The notes under the pieces are model-generated. The model was not told the DNA's origin. It was given only the letters and a program-made list of their open reading frames with translations, and made no database searches. The position numbers and the translations under genes are program-made. Below are positions 10,971 through 21,760 of a DNA stretch of 64,000 bases, one piece after another (position 1 is the stretch's first letter; every line of letters begins with the position of its first letter). Source of the stretch: Prorocentrum cordatum (taxonomy: Eukaryota; Sar; Dinophyceae; Prorocentrales; Prorocentraceae); assembly GCA_963575745.1 (NCBI GenBank), contig CAUYUJ010020704.1:1-64000 (forward strand). Reading direction: 5' to 3'.

Positions 10971-13900
10971 CATTCAGTCCCCATGCTCCATGCACGCGGC
11001 GGCCCTGGCCCCTCGCGCATTGGGTTCGTTGCCATACAAGGTGCGCCTGGGCCGCCGCGCGCGCGGCGGTCCTGGCCCCTCGCGCATTGAGTTTTTTCTT
11101 TCCACACAAGATGCGGCTGGGCCGCCGCGCGCGCGGCGGCCCCGGCCCCCTCGCGCATAGTGTTTTTCAATACAAGATGTGCCTGGACCGCCGCGCGCGC
11201 GCGGCGGCCCTGCCCCCTCGCGCATGGTGTTTTTTTGCATACAAGATGCGATTGGGCCGCCCTCGCGCATTGTGTTGTTCCATGCAAGATGCGCCTGGGC
11301 CGCCGCGCGCGCGGCGGTCCTGCCCCTCGCGCATTGTGTTTTTCCCACAAGATGCGCCTGGGCCGCCGCGCGCGCGGCGGCCCTGCCCCCACGCGCATGG
11401 TGGTTTTCCCATAACAAGATGCGCCTGGCCGCTCTCGCGCGCAGGCGCCCTGTGGCCCCACTCGAGCATGGTGCTTGTCCGTTAAAATATTGCGCTTGGG
11501 CCGCCCGCGCGCGGCGGCCCTGCCCCGCGCATTTGTGTTTTCATTACAAGATGCGACGGGCGCCGCGCGCGCGGCGGCCCTGGCCCCTCCGCGCGTTGTC
11601 TTTCCATACAAGATGCGCCTGGGCCGCCAGCGCGCGCGGCGGGCCCTGCTCCCTCGCGATTTTTGGGTTGTGTTTTTTCCATACACGATGCGCCTGGGCC
11701 GCCTCGCGCGCGGCGGCCCTGGCCCCTCGCGCATTGTGTTTTTCCATACAACATGCGCCTGAGCCGCCTCGCGGGCGGCGGTGCTGCCCCTCGCGCATTG
11801 TGTTTTTCCATACAGGATGCGCCTGAGCCGCCGCGCGCGCGGCGGCCCTGACCCCTCGCGCATAATGCTTTTCCATACAAGGTGCGCTTGAGCCGCCGCG
11901 CGCGCGGCGGCGCTGCCCCTCGTGCATTGTGTTTTTCCATACAAGATGCGCCTGGGCCGCCGCGCTCCGCGGCGGCGCTGTACCTCGAGCATGTTTTTTC
12001 ATACAAGATGCGCCTGAACCGCCGCGCAGCGCGCGGCGGCCATGCCTCTCGCGCATTGCGGTTTTCATACAAGATGTGCCTGGGCGCGCCCGCGCGCGCA
12101 GCATTCTGGCCCCTCGAGCAATGTGCGCTTTTTCCATACAAGATATGCCTGGGCCGCCGCGCCGCGCGGCGCGCGGCCCTGCCCCTCGCGCATTTTTGTT
12201 TAACTTTTTACCCCCACACCAGATTGCGCCAGGCGCCGCGCGCGCGGCGCGCCCTGGCCCTCGCGCATTGTACAGTTCCATACAAGATGCGCCTGGGCCG
12301 CCGCGCGCGCGGCGGCCCTGGCCCCTCGCGCATGGTGTTTTTCCATACAAGATGCGCATGTGCCACCCTCGCGCATTGTGTTTTCCCATACAAGATGTGA
12401 CAGGGCCGCCGCGTGCGCGGCGCCCCTGGCCCCTCGCCCATGTGTTTTTCCATCCAGCCTGGGCCGCCGCGCGCGCGGCGGCCCTGCCCCCTCGCGCATG
12501 GTGTTTTTTCCACACAAGATGCGCCAGGGCCGCCGCGCGCGCGGCGGCCCTGGCCCCCGAGCATTGTACTGTTCCACAAGCGCGCTGGGCCGCCGCGCGC
12601 GCGGCGGCCCTGGACCTCGCGCATAGTGTTTTTCCATGCAGGATCGCGCCTGGCCGCCGATCGCGCGGCCGGCCACGGCCCTGGCGCATTGTGTTGTCCA
12701 TAAAGATGCGCTGGGCCGCCGCGCGCGCGGCGGCCCTGGCCCCTCGCGCATCTTTTTGTCCATACACGAGAGCCTGGGCCGGCCGTCGCGCGCGCGGCGG
12801 CTCTGGCCTCGAGCATGGTGTTTTTCCATACAGATGCGCCTGGGCCGCCGGCGCGCGCGGCGGCCATGGCCCCTCCGCCGTGTTTTCCTTGACAAGATGC
12901 GACCGGGGCCGCCTCGCGCGCGGCGGGCCCTGTACCCCCTCGCGCGTTGTGTGATTCCATAAAAGATGCGCTGGGCCGCCCTCGGCATTATGTTTTCTTC
13001 ATACAAGATGGGCACCTCGCGCATGTGTTTTTCAATACAAAGATGCGCCTGGCCGCGCGCGCAGGCGGCCGGCCCCCCGCGTGGTGGTTTCCATACAAGA
13101 TGCGCTGCGGCCGCGCGCGCGCGGCGGCCCTGGCCCCTCGCGCACTTGTGTATTCATACAAGATGCGCCTGGGCCGCCCGCGCGCGCCGCGGCCCCTTGC
13201 CCCTCGCGCATTGCGTTTTCCTGCAAGATGCGCCTGGGGAGCCGCGCGCGCGGCGGCCTTGCCCCTCGCGCATTTGTTGCTTCCTCCATTGCCAAGATGC
13301 GCTCTGGCGGGATCGGCGCGGCGGCCCTGGCACCTCGGCGCATTATGTATTTCCATACAAGATGCGCCTGGGCCGCTGCGCGCGCCGTGGCCCTTGCCCC
13401 TCGCGCATTGTGTTTTTCCTTGCAAGATTCGCCTGTGCCGCCGCGCGCGTGGCGGCCCTGGCCCCTCGCGCACAGTGTTTTTCAATACAAGATGCATTTG
13501 GGCCGCCGCGCGCGCGGCGGCCCTTGCCCCTCGCGCATTGTGTTTTTCCATACAAGATGTGCCTGGGCCGCCCTGGCGCATTGTGTTCTTCCATACATGA
13601 TGCGCCTGGGGCGCCGCGCGCGCCGCGGCCCTGCCCGCTCGCGCATTGTGTATTTTCCATCCAAGATGCGCCTGGGCCGCCGCGCGCGCGGCGGCCCCGG
13701 CCCTTCGCGCATTGTGTTGTTCCATACAAGATGCGCCTGGGCCGCCGCGCGCGCGGTGGCCCATGGCCCCTCGCGCATGGTGTGTTTGGATACAAGGTGC
13801 GCGTGGGCCAGGGCCGCCGCGCGCGCGGCGGCCCTGTGCCCCTCGCGCATTGAGTTTTTCCATACAAGGTGCATGTGGGCCATCGCTCCCGCGGCGGCTC

Positions 13901-14390
13901 ATGGCCCCTCGTGCATTGTGTATTTCCATACACGATGCGCCTGGGCCGCCGCGCGCGCGGCGGCCGCGCGGCGGCCCTGGCCCCTCGCGCATTGTGTTGT
14001 GTTGTTGCATACAAGATGCGCGTAGGCCGCCGCGCGCGCGGCGGCCCATGGCCCCTCGCGCACGGTGTTTTTCCATACAAGGTGCGCGTGGGCCGCCGCG
14101 CACGCGGCGGCCCTGGTCCCTCGCGCGGTGTGTTTTCCACACAAGATGCGCGTGGGCCGCCGCGCGCGCGGCGGCCCATTGCCCCTCGCGCATTGTGTGT
14201 ACCCACACAAGATGCGCGTGGTCCGCGGCGCGCGCGGCGGCCCATGGCTCCTCGCGCATTGTGTTTTCCCATACAAGATGCGCGTTGGCCGCGGCGCGCG
14301 CTGCGTCTCTGGCGTCTCGCGCATGGTGATTTTCTCCATACAAGATGCGCGTGGCCCGCCGCGCGCGCGCGCGGCGGCCCTCAATCGGAA
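10971..14390. repeat. 65-bp palindromic satellite, large block (about 50 copies)
   Basis: The unit is about 65 bp and includes the perfect 20-bp palindrome GCCGCCGCGCGCGCGGCGGC, GGCCCCTCGCGCATTGTG and TTTCCATACAAGATGCGCC. Copies after about 13.75 kb more often carry CCCATGG and GATGCGCGTGG, so there is a gradient of variants. The many Ala/Arg-rich reading frames on both strands are by-products of the repeat. Confidence 0.95.
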
Positions 14391-15308
14391 AGTCGCCATG
14401 CCTGCCTGCGAGCTCAAGTGAACCTGCAGCGTTTGCCGATTTGTGTTCCGACTTACCATGCGGTCTTTACGTCTTCGTCTACCTAAATTACATATCGTGC
14501 AGCCTTACAATGCCCAGACGCGCCCGCCCCCTCCGCGCGTGCGGCAACGTGAAACTTTTGTTTTTTTTTTTTTTTTTTTTTTTTTGCTGTCGTTGCGATT
14601 GAATTTTCCACTTGACATGCGGTGCTTCCGTTTTGTTTCTTCCTTTGGGGCAGCCTGACAAGCCCTGACGCGCGCGTTCGCGTGGCGAGGTCTTGTTTTG
14701 ACCGCAATAGGATAGTTCGCCTTGCGGCTTGGAACTTAGCTTGAACCCTTAGCGCTTGCCGACTTGATTCCAACGTCACATGATGGGTGTTTGTTTGTTT
14801 GTTTTTTTGTTTTTTGTTTTTGTTGAGGGTTGTTTCTTTCTTGTTGTTTGTTTTGTTTTTGTGGGTTTGTGGTTTTTACGCTTTCGTCTATTGGTGCAGC
14901 CTACAATGCGCCGACACGCGCGCGTGGCGGTTTCTGTATTGGCAGAAATTGGACAAGTCGCCATGCTGGCTTGGGAGCTAAAGTGATCTCTCAGCGCTTG
15001 CTGATAGGAGTTCCAAACTTAACATGCGGTCGTTACGTTTTGGTGCAGCCTACAGTGCGACGACGCGCTCGAGCGCACGTGGCGGTTTCTGTGTTGCCCG
15101 CAATAGGAACGTCGCCATGCTGGTCTGGGAACTAGAAATGAACCCTTAGCGGTCGCCGATGGGATTTTCCGTTTTGTTTTCATCCATTGGTGCAACCTAC
15201 AATGCGCCGACGCGCGTGTTCGCGTGGCGGTTCCTGTTTTGCCCGCAATGCGAATGTCGCCGTGCTGGCCTGCGAACTGAAGCGAACCTTTTTTTTGTTT
15301 TTTTTTTT

Positions 15309-15341
<33 letters not shown>

Positions 15342-15342
15342 C

Positions 15343-15373
<31 letters not shown>

Positions 15374-15418
15374 TTTTCTTTTTTTTTTTTTTTTTGTTTC
15401 TTTTTTTTTATTTTTTTT

Positions 15419-15449
<31 letters not shown>

Positions 15450-15650
15450 CCAGCGGTTGCCGATTGGGTTTCCAAGTTGGAATGCGGTCTTCACGTATTC
15501 GTTTATCGGTGCAGCCTACAATGTGCCGACGCGGGCGTGTGGCGGTTTGTGTATTGTTTGCGATGGGAAAGTCGCCATGCGTGGGTCAGTGCGCTCTGGG
15601 CATCCCCCTTTGGATGCCCAGAGTGCACTCTGGTGAGGCGATGGGGTTGA
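14391..15650. repeat. About 150-bp satellite with poly-T expansions
   Basis: Copies share AAGTCGCCATGCTGGC, TTAGCGCTTGCCGAT, ACATGCGGTC and GGTGCAGCCTACAATGCG followed by GACGCGC. Six or seven copies are present. Long T runs interrupt at least two of them (14558-14586 and 15287-15450), and T-rich sequence occurs at 14785-14870. Confidence 0.9.
15287..15450. repeat. Poly-T tract of about 160 bp
   Basis: Almost pure T with scattered G, C or A. It lies between AAGCGAACC and CCAGCGGTTGCCGAT, the place where other copies of the ~150-bp satellite have CTTAGCGCTT. Confidence 0.95.
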
Positions 15651-15830
15651 GAGTGCACGCATGGTGAGTGCGCGCGCCGAGTATCGGTGCCGAATGTCGG
15701 CGCCGAGTGTGACTGCCGAGTGTCGGCGCCGAGTGTCGGTGCCGAGCGTCGGTGCCAAGTGTCGGCGTCGATCGTCGTTGACGCGCCGGGTGTCGGTGCC
15801 GATTGTCGTTGACGTGGGGGGTCTCCAAAG
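15651..15830. repeat. 16-18-bp tandem repeat (GTGTCGGCGCCGA type)
   Basis: About ten copies of GAGTGTCGGTGCCGA-like units at 15670-15810, with a perfect SfoI-type GGCGCC core in some copies. Just before it, CAGTGCGCTCTGGGCATCC and GGATGCCCAGAGTGCACTC (15588-15630) form an inverted pair. Confidence 0.85.
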
Positions 15831-16370
15831 ACATGCCCCCCCGCGCAAACCCAACGCAGGAATCTGCCCCTGGACGCGGAGTGCCAGGGCGGTCGCGGGG
15901 ACGTCCCCGGCGGTCCGGTTTGCCCGGCCTTCCTTTTGTTTTCTATATGCGCATTGCAGCGCCGCGAATAATTATTTTTTAAACTGTCCCCCCCAGATTC
16001 TTTTTTTAACCGTTTTTAGACATTACGTAACGGGCCCACAAAGAAAACGGCTCCGACACGAGCGAGGGATCCATGTTCAAACATATTTTCTCGGAGTGTA
16101 CGCCTGGGGCGTCCGCCGTCGACATGGACGCGGGTCCTGGCGCGGTTCGGTCTGGCCCGGCAAAAGCCTCGGCGCCTGGGCGGGCGTGCGCAAGCCTCCC
16201 CGATAGGGAGGAGAGAGGAACACGCTGTGACCAGCGCGACGGCGAGGGTGCCATTCCGACCAGCGACCCGAACACGGCGAACTTCGCCCACGACCCGCGC
16301 TCGCGACCTGCGACACGACGCGCGCCCTGCGCCCGCCACCCGTCTACGATCCGTCTGGCCTGGCGGCCCC
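15831..16370. other. Unique sequence, no gene recognised
   Basis: Mixed-composition DNA. Overlapping short open frames on both strands show no recognisable domain. Confidence 0.5.
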
Positions 16371-16630
16371 AACTAGAGCACAACCTAGAGCACAACCTAG
16401 AGCACAACCTAGAGCACAACCTAGAGCACAACCTAGAGCACAACTCATGAAGGTATATATTTTCATAGAAAAAATGGCACCCAACCTTCCCAAATCAAAA
16501 AAGAATCAATACTTTCTTTATTTTCGAACGCGAATGCGTGCCAGACTACCATGAAATGAATTGTGCTCTAGGTTGTGCTCTAGGTTGTGCTCTAGGTTGT
16601 GCTCTAGTTGTGCTCTAGTTGTGCTCTAAG
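16371..16630. repeat. Large hairpin: 6 + 6 inverted copies of a 12-bp motif
   Basis: 16371-16444 has six copies of CTAGAGCACAAC (period 12; the outermost is one base short). 16561-16630 has six copies of the reverse complement GTTGTGCTCTAG, the outer ones again one base short. The arms are about 70 bp with a 116-bp AT-rich spacer (16445-16560). They could fold into a long, nearly perfect stem. The hairpin lies at the 3' end of the minus-strand SF3-helicase gene. Confidence 0.95.
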
Positions 16631-18358
16631 GCGGCCCCTGGGATAAGCGGTCGCCTGCCCTCCCCGCCCCCGGACCTTCAATCCGACGGAATTGGCTTTC
16701 CTCCGTGTTTGGTAGAAGTGGCATAACGCACCGCCAACAAGTCGCGAAGGCAAGCGCTGTTGGTCGCAGCACCGGCCGCGAGCTCCACGTTGCAAGCGCC
16801 GGGCAACGCGCCCTGCCGCCTCCTCCGCCGCGGGCCAGACGCGCGGGCAACGCGTTGCACGATGTTCTGGACACACGTGCAAACGACATGAAGCCGCAAT
16901 GATACGCAGGCTGTGTCCCGCGCGGGCCTGCAGCAAGGCCCACGAATTCAGACGGACCCAGTCCGCGGGGGGCACCTCGTCCACGGCAACCGCACCCATC
17001 GCGCGGACATCCGCCAGCAAGGCGTCTGCCTGCGCGCGGGGAATGCGCGCGTCGGACATGAGGTCGTCGAAGCCGCTCACAGGCGGCACGCCCGCGTCTG
17101 CCCCGACCGGCGCAGCGGGCGCCGGGCGGAAAACGCCGACGGCGTCGAACTTTGCCGCCTCCCGGACGATCCACGCGGTCACGCACGGAGCACACGAGAG
17201 TACGTCCTGCAAAGAGCCGTCCGACAAGACGGAGGTGAATGGGAACTGCCTCGCGCGGTTCTGCATGTGCCGGATGTCCTCCGCACCCACCTTATTCGTC
17301 GCCCCCCAGAGGCCCTCCAGCTTGCCCGTGAAAACGGCGCCGTGGTTCCAGCAGACGTCCTTGTTCCCGTCGTTGAAGGACTGGGAAACCTGGATCTCGG
17401 TGTGCTGACCGACGAACAGAGACAAGAACAAAGAGACGGGGACGGTCTTCTCGTGGGCGAACTCAACCGGCCGGAAGTCGTCCCAGAAGATGAACCGCTT
17501 CGTGCCGCTGGCCAGGTTCCGGAGTCCAAAGGAGGAGCCCAAGGCAGGCTTGTGCAGAACCCGTTTCGGAGTGAACAAGTCGTCGAAAGGGTAAACCACC
17601 ATGCTCTTCCCGGAATTCGACGGCCCCACCAGGAAGGGCACCCTCGTCGTCTTCTTCGGGCCGACCATCAGAATGTCCCGCAGAGACGCCGCGAGCTCCC
17701 GAACGTCGAAAGAAGCGGCGCTGCGGGAGAAGATGGTCTCCACGGCTGACCTGTACGAGCACGCCGGGCCATGGGGGCATGTCTCCTCAGCGCAGCGGCA
17801 CACGAGCGTCCAATCGTCCACCGCCTCGAAGGCCGCGTTCTCGCAGGCAGACGCCCACTCCTTCGGCTCCTCAAGGTCCGCCGTCAGCTTGCGCACTCGG
17901 CTGCGGACGAACCGCTGCATGGTCTTCGTCCCGCGGTCCTGGACGTGCGCCATCAGACGCGCGGGCAACGCGTGGCACGATGTTCTGGACACACGTGCAA
18001 ACGACATGAAGCCGCAATGATACGCAGGCTGTGTCCCGCGCGGGCCTGCACTAAGGCAAACGCGCGTAAAGCGCAGGAGTCGCGAGCACCGCGGGGCCCT
18101 CGCCATGGGCAGCCGAGCACCTCCCGAAAGGCAGGGATGGAACAGTAGCAGCACGGCTACGATTTTCAAGTCTACGGATCCACGACACGTTTCTCGGTGC
18201 ATGCGCTGCGGCAGGAATTCTGAAATCTCTCGGCGGTCACTGAGGAAAAATCCGCTCTGGCAGAGGCCGAGCCGCCGATTCGGCTGGCTCCCCGGCCGCG
18301 GCTGGAAAAATTGCGTCGTGGCAAAGACCGTGCCGCCGACTCGTCTGATCAGCGCCAA
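16604..18358 (-). CDS. SF3/AAA helicase-like protein (virus-Rep-like)
   Basis: The open frame has 584 codons. Recognisable parts are a Cys cluster (CRC-x4-C-x5-C, residues 187-200) that could bind zinc, Walker A GPSNSGKS (245-252), Walker B FIFWDDF (289-295), and a sensor/motif-C-like region around VFTGKLEGLWG (342-352). This spacing and the DDF Walker B resemble superfamily 3 helicase domains of small-DNA-virus replication proteins. Homologous-looking proteins occur in dinoflagellate genomes, so it may be an endogenised replication gene or part of a mobile element. The convincing core starts at ATG 17953 (MAHVQDRGTK) and runs to about 16940, exactly between two 104-bp direct repeats. Sequence outside the core is probably not original coding sequence, and the last codons run into the 12-mer array. 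No nickase domain was seen. Confidence 0.65.
   Translation of the reverse strand: MALIRRVGGTVFATTQFFQPRPGSQPNRRLGLCQSGFFLSDRREISEFLPQRMHRETCRGSVDLKIVAVLLLFHPCLSGGARLPMARAPRCSRLLRFTRVCLSAGPRGTQPAYHCGFMSFARVSRTSCHALPARLMAHVQDRGTKTMQRFVRSRVRKLTADLEEPKEWASACENAAFEAVDDWTLVCRCAEETCPHGPACSYRSAVETIFSRSAASFDVRELAASLRDILMVGPKKTTRVPFLVGPSNSGKSMVVYPFDDLFTPKRVLHKPALGSSFGLRNLASGTKRFIFWDDFRPVEFAHEKTVPVSLFLSLFVGQHTEIQVSQSFNDGNKDVCWNHGAVFTGKLEGLWGATNKVGAEDIRHMQNRARQFPFTSVLSDGSLQDVLSCAPCVTAWIVREAAKFDAVGVFRPAPAAPVGADAGVPPVSGFDDLMSDARIPRAQADALLADVRAMGAVAVDEVPPADWVRLNSWALLQARAGHSLRIIAASCRLHVCPEHRATRCPRVWPAAEEAAGRVARRLQRGARGRCCDQQRLPSRLVGGALCHFYQTRRKANSVGLKVRGRGGQATAYPRGRLRAQLEHN
16836..16939. repeat. 104-bp direct repeat, copy 1 (3' side of helicase core)
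   Basis: Starts CAGACGCGCGGGCAACGCG and ends near GCCTGCAGCAAGGC. It matches copy 2 at 17954-18057 at all but about three positions. On the minus strand it follows directly after the helicase core. Confidence 0.95.
17954..18057. repeat. 104-bp direct repeat, copy 2 (5' side of helicase core)
   Basis: Same sequence as copy 1, in the same orientation, 1118 bp away. On the minus strand it ends immediately before the ATG (17953-17951) that opens the helicase core. Confidence 0.95.
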
Positions 18359-18376
18359 TGCTCCCGGGCCGCAGGC

Positions 18377-19916
18377 TCAATCGCTCGGGATCCTGCCTCC
18401 CTCGGCCACGACGACCTCCGCCGCCTTCGTCTTCATCTTAGCCACGGCTGCCCTGATGACGCTCTTCGGGATGCCCATGGCGACGCGCCTGAGGCGCGCC
18501 TTGCAAGCGCTCTGAGACTCGTTGGCCGGCGCGCTCTGCTCTGCCATTCGCCGGTTGACCTCCGCCCAGAGGAAGTAGTCGAGGGGGTTCAAGTCCGGGG
18601 AATACTTGGGGAACTTGATGGGGGTGATCTTGAGACCCCGCCTGAGAGCGACCGAGCGGGGTCGACCGGGGCGCGAGACGGCGGGCGATCAAGAGCGGGC
18701 GCCGACTGGCGGGGCGATCGCCAGACGGGGCCCGACTCGAACTCGCGGCCGCCGCGGTGGCGCGCCAAATAAGGGGGCCGCTTGCAGTCAACGGCCTTCT
18801 TGCTCTTGTACCCCGTGGGGTCGTTATCCTCCAGGATGCGGAAGGCGCGGCGCCCCTTCCGGCAACGGCGAAGCGCGGGAGCGAGGACGCCCGCGTAGAA
18901 ATCGCAGGCTGCGTCGGCGCACCACAGGGTGGGCAGGTAGTGCCAGACGCGGACCTTGTTGTTCACGATGGCTGCGGCCACGTGAACCTTGGCGCCTGGG
19001 TTCACCCTGTTCCGGTTCCCCTTCGGCTTCGTGAAAGGCTTGAGGACCTCGGGGGAGGGCCCGGCCAGCCGGCCCCCCGCCCGGCCCCCCCCCCGCCCCT
19101 CGCATCCGAAAGAAACTACGCCAATAAGAACCCTCATACCAGAAAGAAACGACGCCAAGAAAAACATGTCCGATCGCCTGGACGGGGCCGATCAGACCCG
19201 ATCAGACTTGGATCGCAGACATGGATCGGGGCAACGATCGGGGGCGGAATCGGCATCTCGACTTCGGCGGCCCGGCGGCCCCCGCCCCCAGCCCCTGGGA
19301 TCGCACTCGGGACCGAGAGTCGCGCCCCCTCTGCCTTGGTGCGAAGGTGGCCGCGAACGCGACTCTTCTTTGCGTGCGTCTTCGCCCGCTTGGTCATGGG
19401 AATGGGGAACACCTTATTGTCGATGATGGCATCGACCTGGTGCGTGAAATAGTTGCCCGGGAGCCGCTTCCACCCGGAACGCGCCGCCACGCGCTCCTCC
19501 GCCTCCGCGGAGCCGCGGAGCGGCTCCGCGCGGGGGGCGCGCCAGGTGACCCCGAGGCGCTCGAAGTGCCTGGAGGCCGTGCCCTTGTGGACGTCGGAGA
19601 CCCGCGCGGCCTTCATCACGTCCTTGAGGTGAACCTCGGCCTCGCCCTTGGCCGCCCGAATCAAACGAACCCGCGCGTTGTTCAAGGCGCGGAGCTTGAC
19701 GGCCGTGAGCTTGGGCTTGCGGCCGCGAGTCCCCCCTGGGCCACGCCTGTGCGCGGCGCCCCGGAGGGCCCGGCGGACGGTCGTCAAATCCGGCCCAGTC
19801 TCGTCGAGGGACTCACGGGTCCGACTAACGAGGTCGCGTATCTCCACCGGGGTCTTCCCAGTGGCGTAGAGCGAGAAGCAGCGGTCGAGCTCCCTCTTGC
19901 TGAGGTGGGGCGCCAT
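18377..19916 (-). pseudogene. Mariner-like (Tc1/mariner superfamily) transposase, disrupted
   Basis: Cut-and-paste DNA transposase pieces lie in three frames, in the correct order. The N-terminus (from ATG 19916) has a helix-turn-helix-like region (LSKRELDRCFSLYATGKTPV) and the first catalytic Asp region (HQVDAIIDNKVFPIP). The middle part (about 19050-18790) has VHVAAAIVNNKVRVWHYLP and the second-Asp motif ILEDNDPTGYKS. The C-terminus (18630-18377) has YSPDLNPLDYFLWAEV, where the Asp of NPLD is probably the third acidic residue (DDxD type). Unrelated GC-rich segments of about 270 bp and 115 bp separate the pieces; they may be introns or insertions. The EDNDPTGYKS form is typical of mariner elements common in dinoflagellates. 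I did not find the terminal inverted repeats. Confidence 0.85.
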
Positions 19917-20277
19917 CTGGGCCCGCGACCGAAAAAGGGGTCAGATGGCCTCGGGGCGGGGCGAGGCCGTTGCTGCGGTGACGACTGAGCCGAGACAGCT
20001 GCGCCAGGTGAACGGAAGGCTTGTCGATGTGACCGGGGCACGCGGCGGCGTTCATAGTCTGGCGTCGCTCTTGACGCCGCCCTCAAGACGGGCGGCTTCG
20101 GGCAGCCTCAAAGTCCTTGCAGGGCGCCAACGGGAGAGCGCAACCCGTTGGGCAGCGGGGAGGGGGCCAGTCTTGCAACGCAACCCATGCAGATGCCCGT
20201 AGCCGAAGATGCCATGGCAAATGAGTCCGCCGCTTGCGAAATAAACGCCCACGTGTGGAAGTACGAGGTCATCACCG
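19917..20277. other. Unique spacer upstream of the mariner remnant
   Basis: No gene or strong repeat seen. Part of it could be the 5' end of the mariner element. Confidence 0.4.
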
Positions 20278-21012
20278 GAGATGGTTCCGCTGGGCCGGAG
20301 GGGGAACGGAAACCGGAACCGGAAACCGGAAACCGGAAAACGGAAACCGGAAAACAGCGAAGAAAGAAGCGGAGGCCGACGGCAGACGACAAAAATCGGA
20401 AAACGGAAAAGGGAAAACGGAAAACGGAGAAGAAAGACGCGGGGGGTGACGGGAGAGCACCGGAACCGGAAAACGGAAAACGGAAAGCGGAAACCGGAAC
20501 CAGAAAACGGAAACGGGAAACCGAAAAGGGGAAAACGGAAAACAGCGAAGAGGGAAGCGGAGGCCGACGGGAGACCACCGGAATCGGAAAACGGAAAAAG
20601 GAAAACGGCGCAGAAAGACGCGAAGGACCACGGGAAAGCACCGGAACGGGAAAACGGGAAACGGAAAACGGAGACCGGAACCGGAAACCGGAAAACGGAA
20701 AGCAGAAACCGGAAAACAGCGAAGAAGAAGCCGGGAGCCGACGGCAGACCACCGGAATCGGAAAACGGAAAACGGGAAACGGAAAATGGCGTAGAAGGAC
20801 GCGGGTGCCCACGGGAGAGCACCGAACCGGAAAACGGAAACCGGAAACCAGAACCGGAAAACGGAAACCGGAAAACGCAAAGCGGAAAATGGAAAACGGA
20901 AAACGGAAACCGGAAACCGTAAAACGGAAACCGGAAAACGGAAAGCGGAAAACGGAAAACGGAAAACGGAAAACGGAAAGCGGAAACCGGAAACCGGAAA
21001 ACGAAAATCGGA
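20278..21012. repeat. 7-bp minisatellite (GGAAAAC / GGAAACC) with higher-order units
   Basis: More than 70 copies of GGAAAAC, GGAAACC and GGAAAGC. Longer segments containing CAGCGAAGAA, GCCGACGG and GACCACCGGAATCGG recur about every 100-110 bp. The array is open in several frames but is not a gene. Confidence 0.95.
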
Positions 21013-21290
21013 AATCGGAGGAGGAGGAAAAGGAGGAGGAGGAGGAGAAAGAGGAAGAAGAGGAGGAGCCTCCCTTCCTCCTCTCTCCCTCTTGCCCCCC
21101 CCCCGCCCCTCCTCCCTCCCCGTTCCCTTTGCCAGGCTTCCTCCCTCCCTCCGTCCTGCCTCCCCCCTCGTTGATCCTGCCCTCACCTCCCTGTCTCCCT
21201 CCTCGTTCCCTCCTCCTCCTCCTCGTCCCTCTTCCCGAGCGGAGCCGGCGCGCGGGCTGGCCAGACCGAAGGACAACGACGATCTGATTT
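21013..21290. repeat. GGA/CCT triplet-rich tract
   Basis: A purine tract (GGAGGA, 21014-21070) turns abruptly into a pyrimidine tract (CCTCCC, 21070-21235) on the same strand. Confidence 0.85.
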
Positions 21291-21760
21291 CAAGAAGCCC
21301 CCAAAACGTTCCAAGACTGCTCCAAGAGGCTTCCGAGACCTCCAAAGAGGCCCCCAAGAAGCCAAACTCCTTCAAACACCAAAAGAAAATGCATGATTTT
21401 TGCTTTCTCGCCTTTTCGCTTTTGATGGCCATCCGAAGCCTCAAGGTGCATCCAAAATGGCCCAGGAGAGCCCCAGGAGAGGCCCAAGAGAGCCCCAGGA
21501 CGGCCCCAAGAGCGCCCCAAGAGCGATCCAAGAGAGGTCCAGGAGGCGATTGTCGGTGCTCCCAAGGGGGGAGGCAAATTGAAGCTCACCTTTTTGTGAT
21601 CGATGTCCTCCAAGATGGCCCCAACAGCGCCCCTAAAGCTCCCAAGAGCGGCCCAGGAGGGCCCCAAGAGGCGCTCAGGCAGCCCGAAGATGCCTCCAAG
21701 AGGCTCCCGAGAGACCCTATACGAGGCCCCAAGAGGATCTCCGAGGTACCCAACTCTCCC
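21291..21760. repeat. CCCCAAGAG-type degenerate repeat
   Basis: 10-15-bp degenerate units such as GCCCCAAGAGGC. The same family recurs at 24640-25270 and, in reverse orientation, at 35430-35720, 39080-39400 and 42880-43350. From 21391 it is part of the inverted-duplication arm. Confidence 0.85.

Noticed and set aside
10971-14390. Many long Ala/Arg/Pro-rich reading frames of 200-450 codons on both strands
   Set aside because: They are translations of a 65-bp tandem repeat in rotating frames; there is no domain or consistent start, and all frames look alike.
20190-20215. CCGTAGCCGAAG as a spliced-leader relic
   Set aside because: Only the first eight bases match; the TTTTGGCTCAAG half is absent.
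20278-21012. 379-codon ENGKRKPE-rich frame
   Set aside because: 7-bp minisatellite, with equally long frames on the opposite strand.
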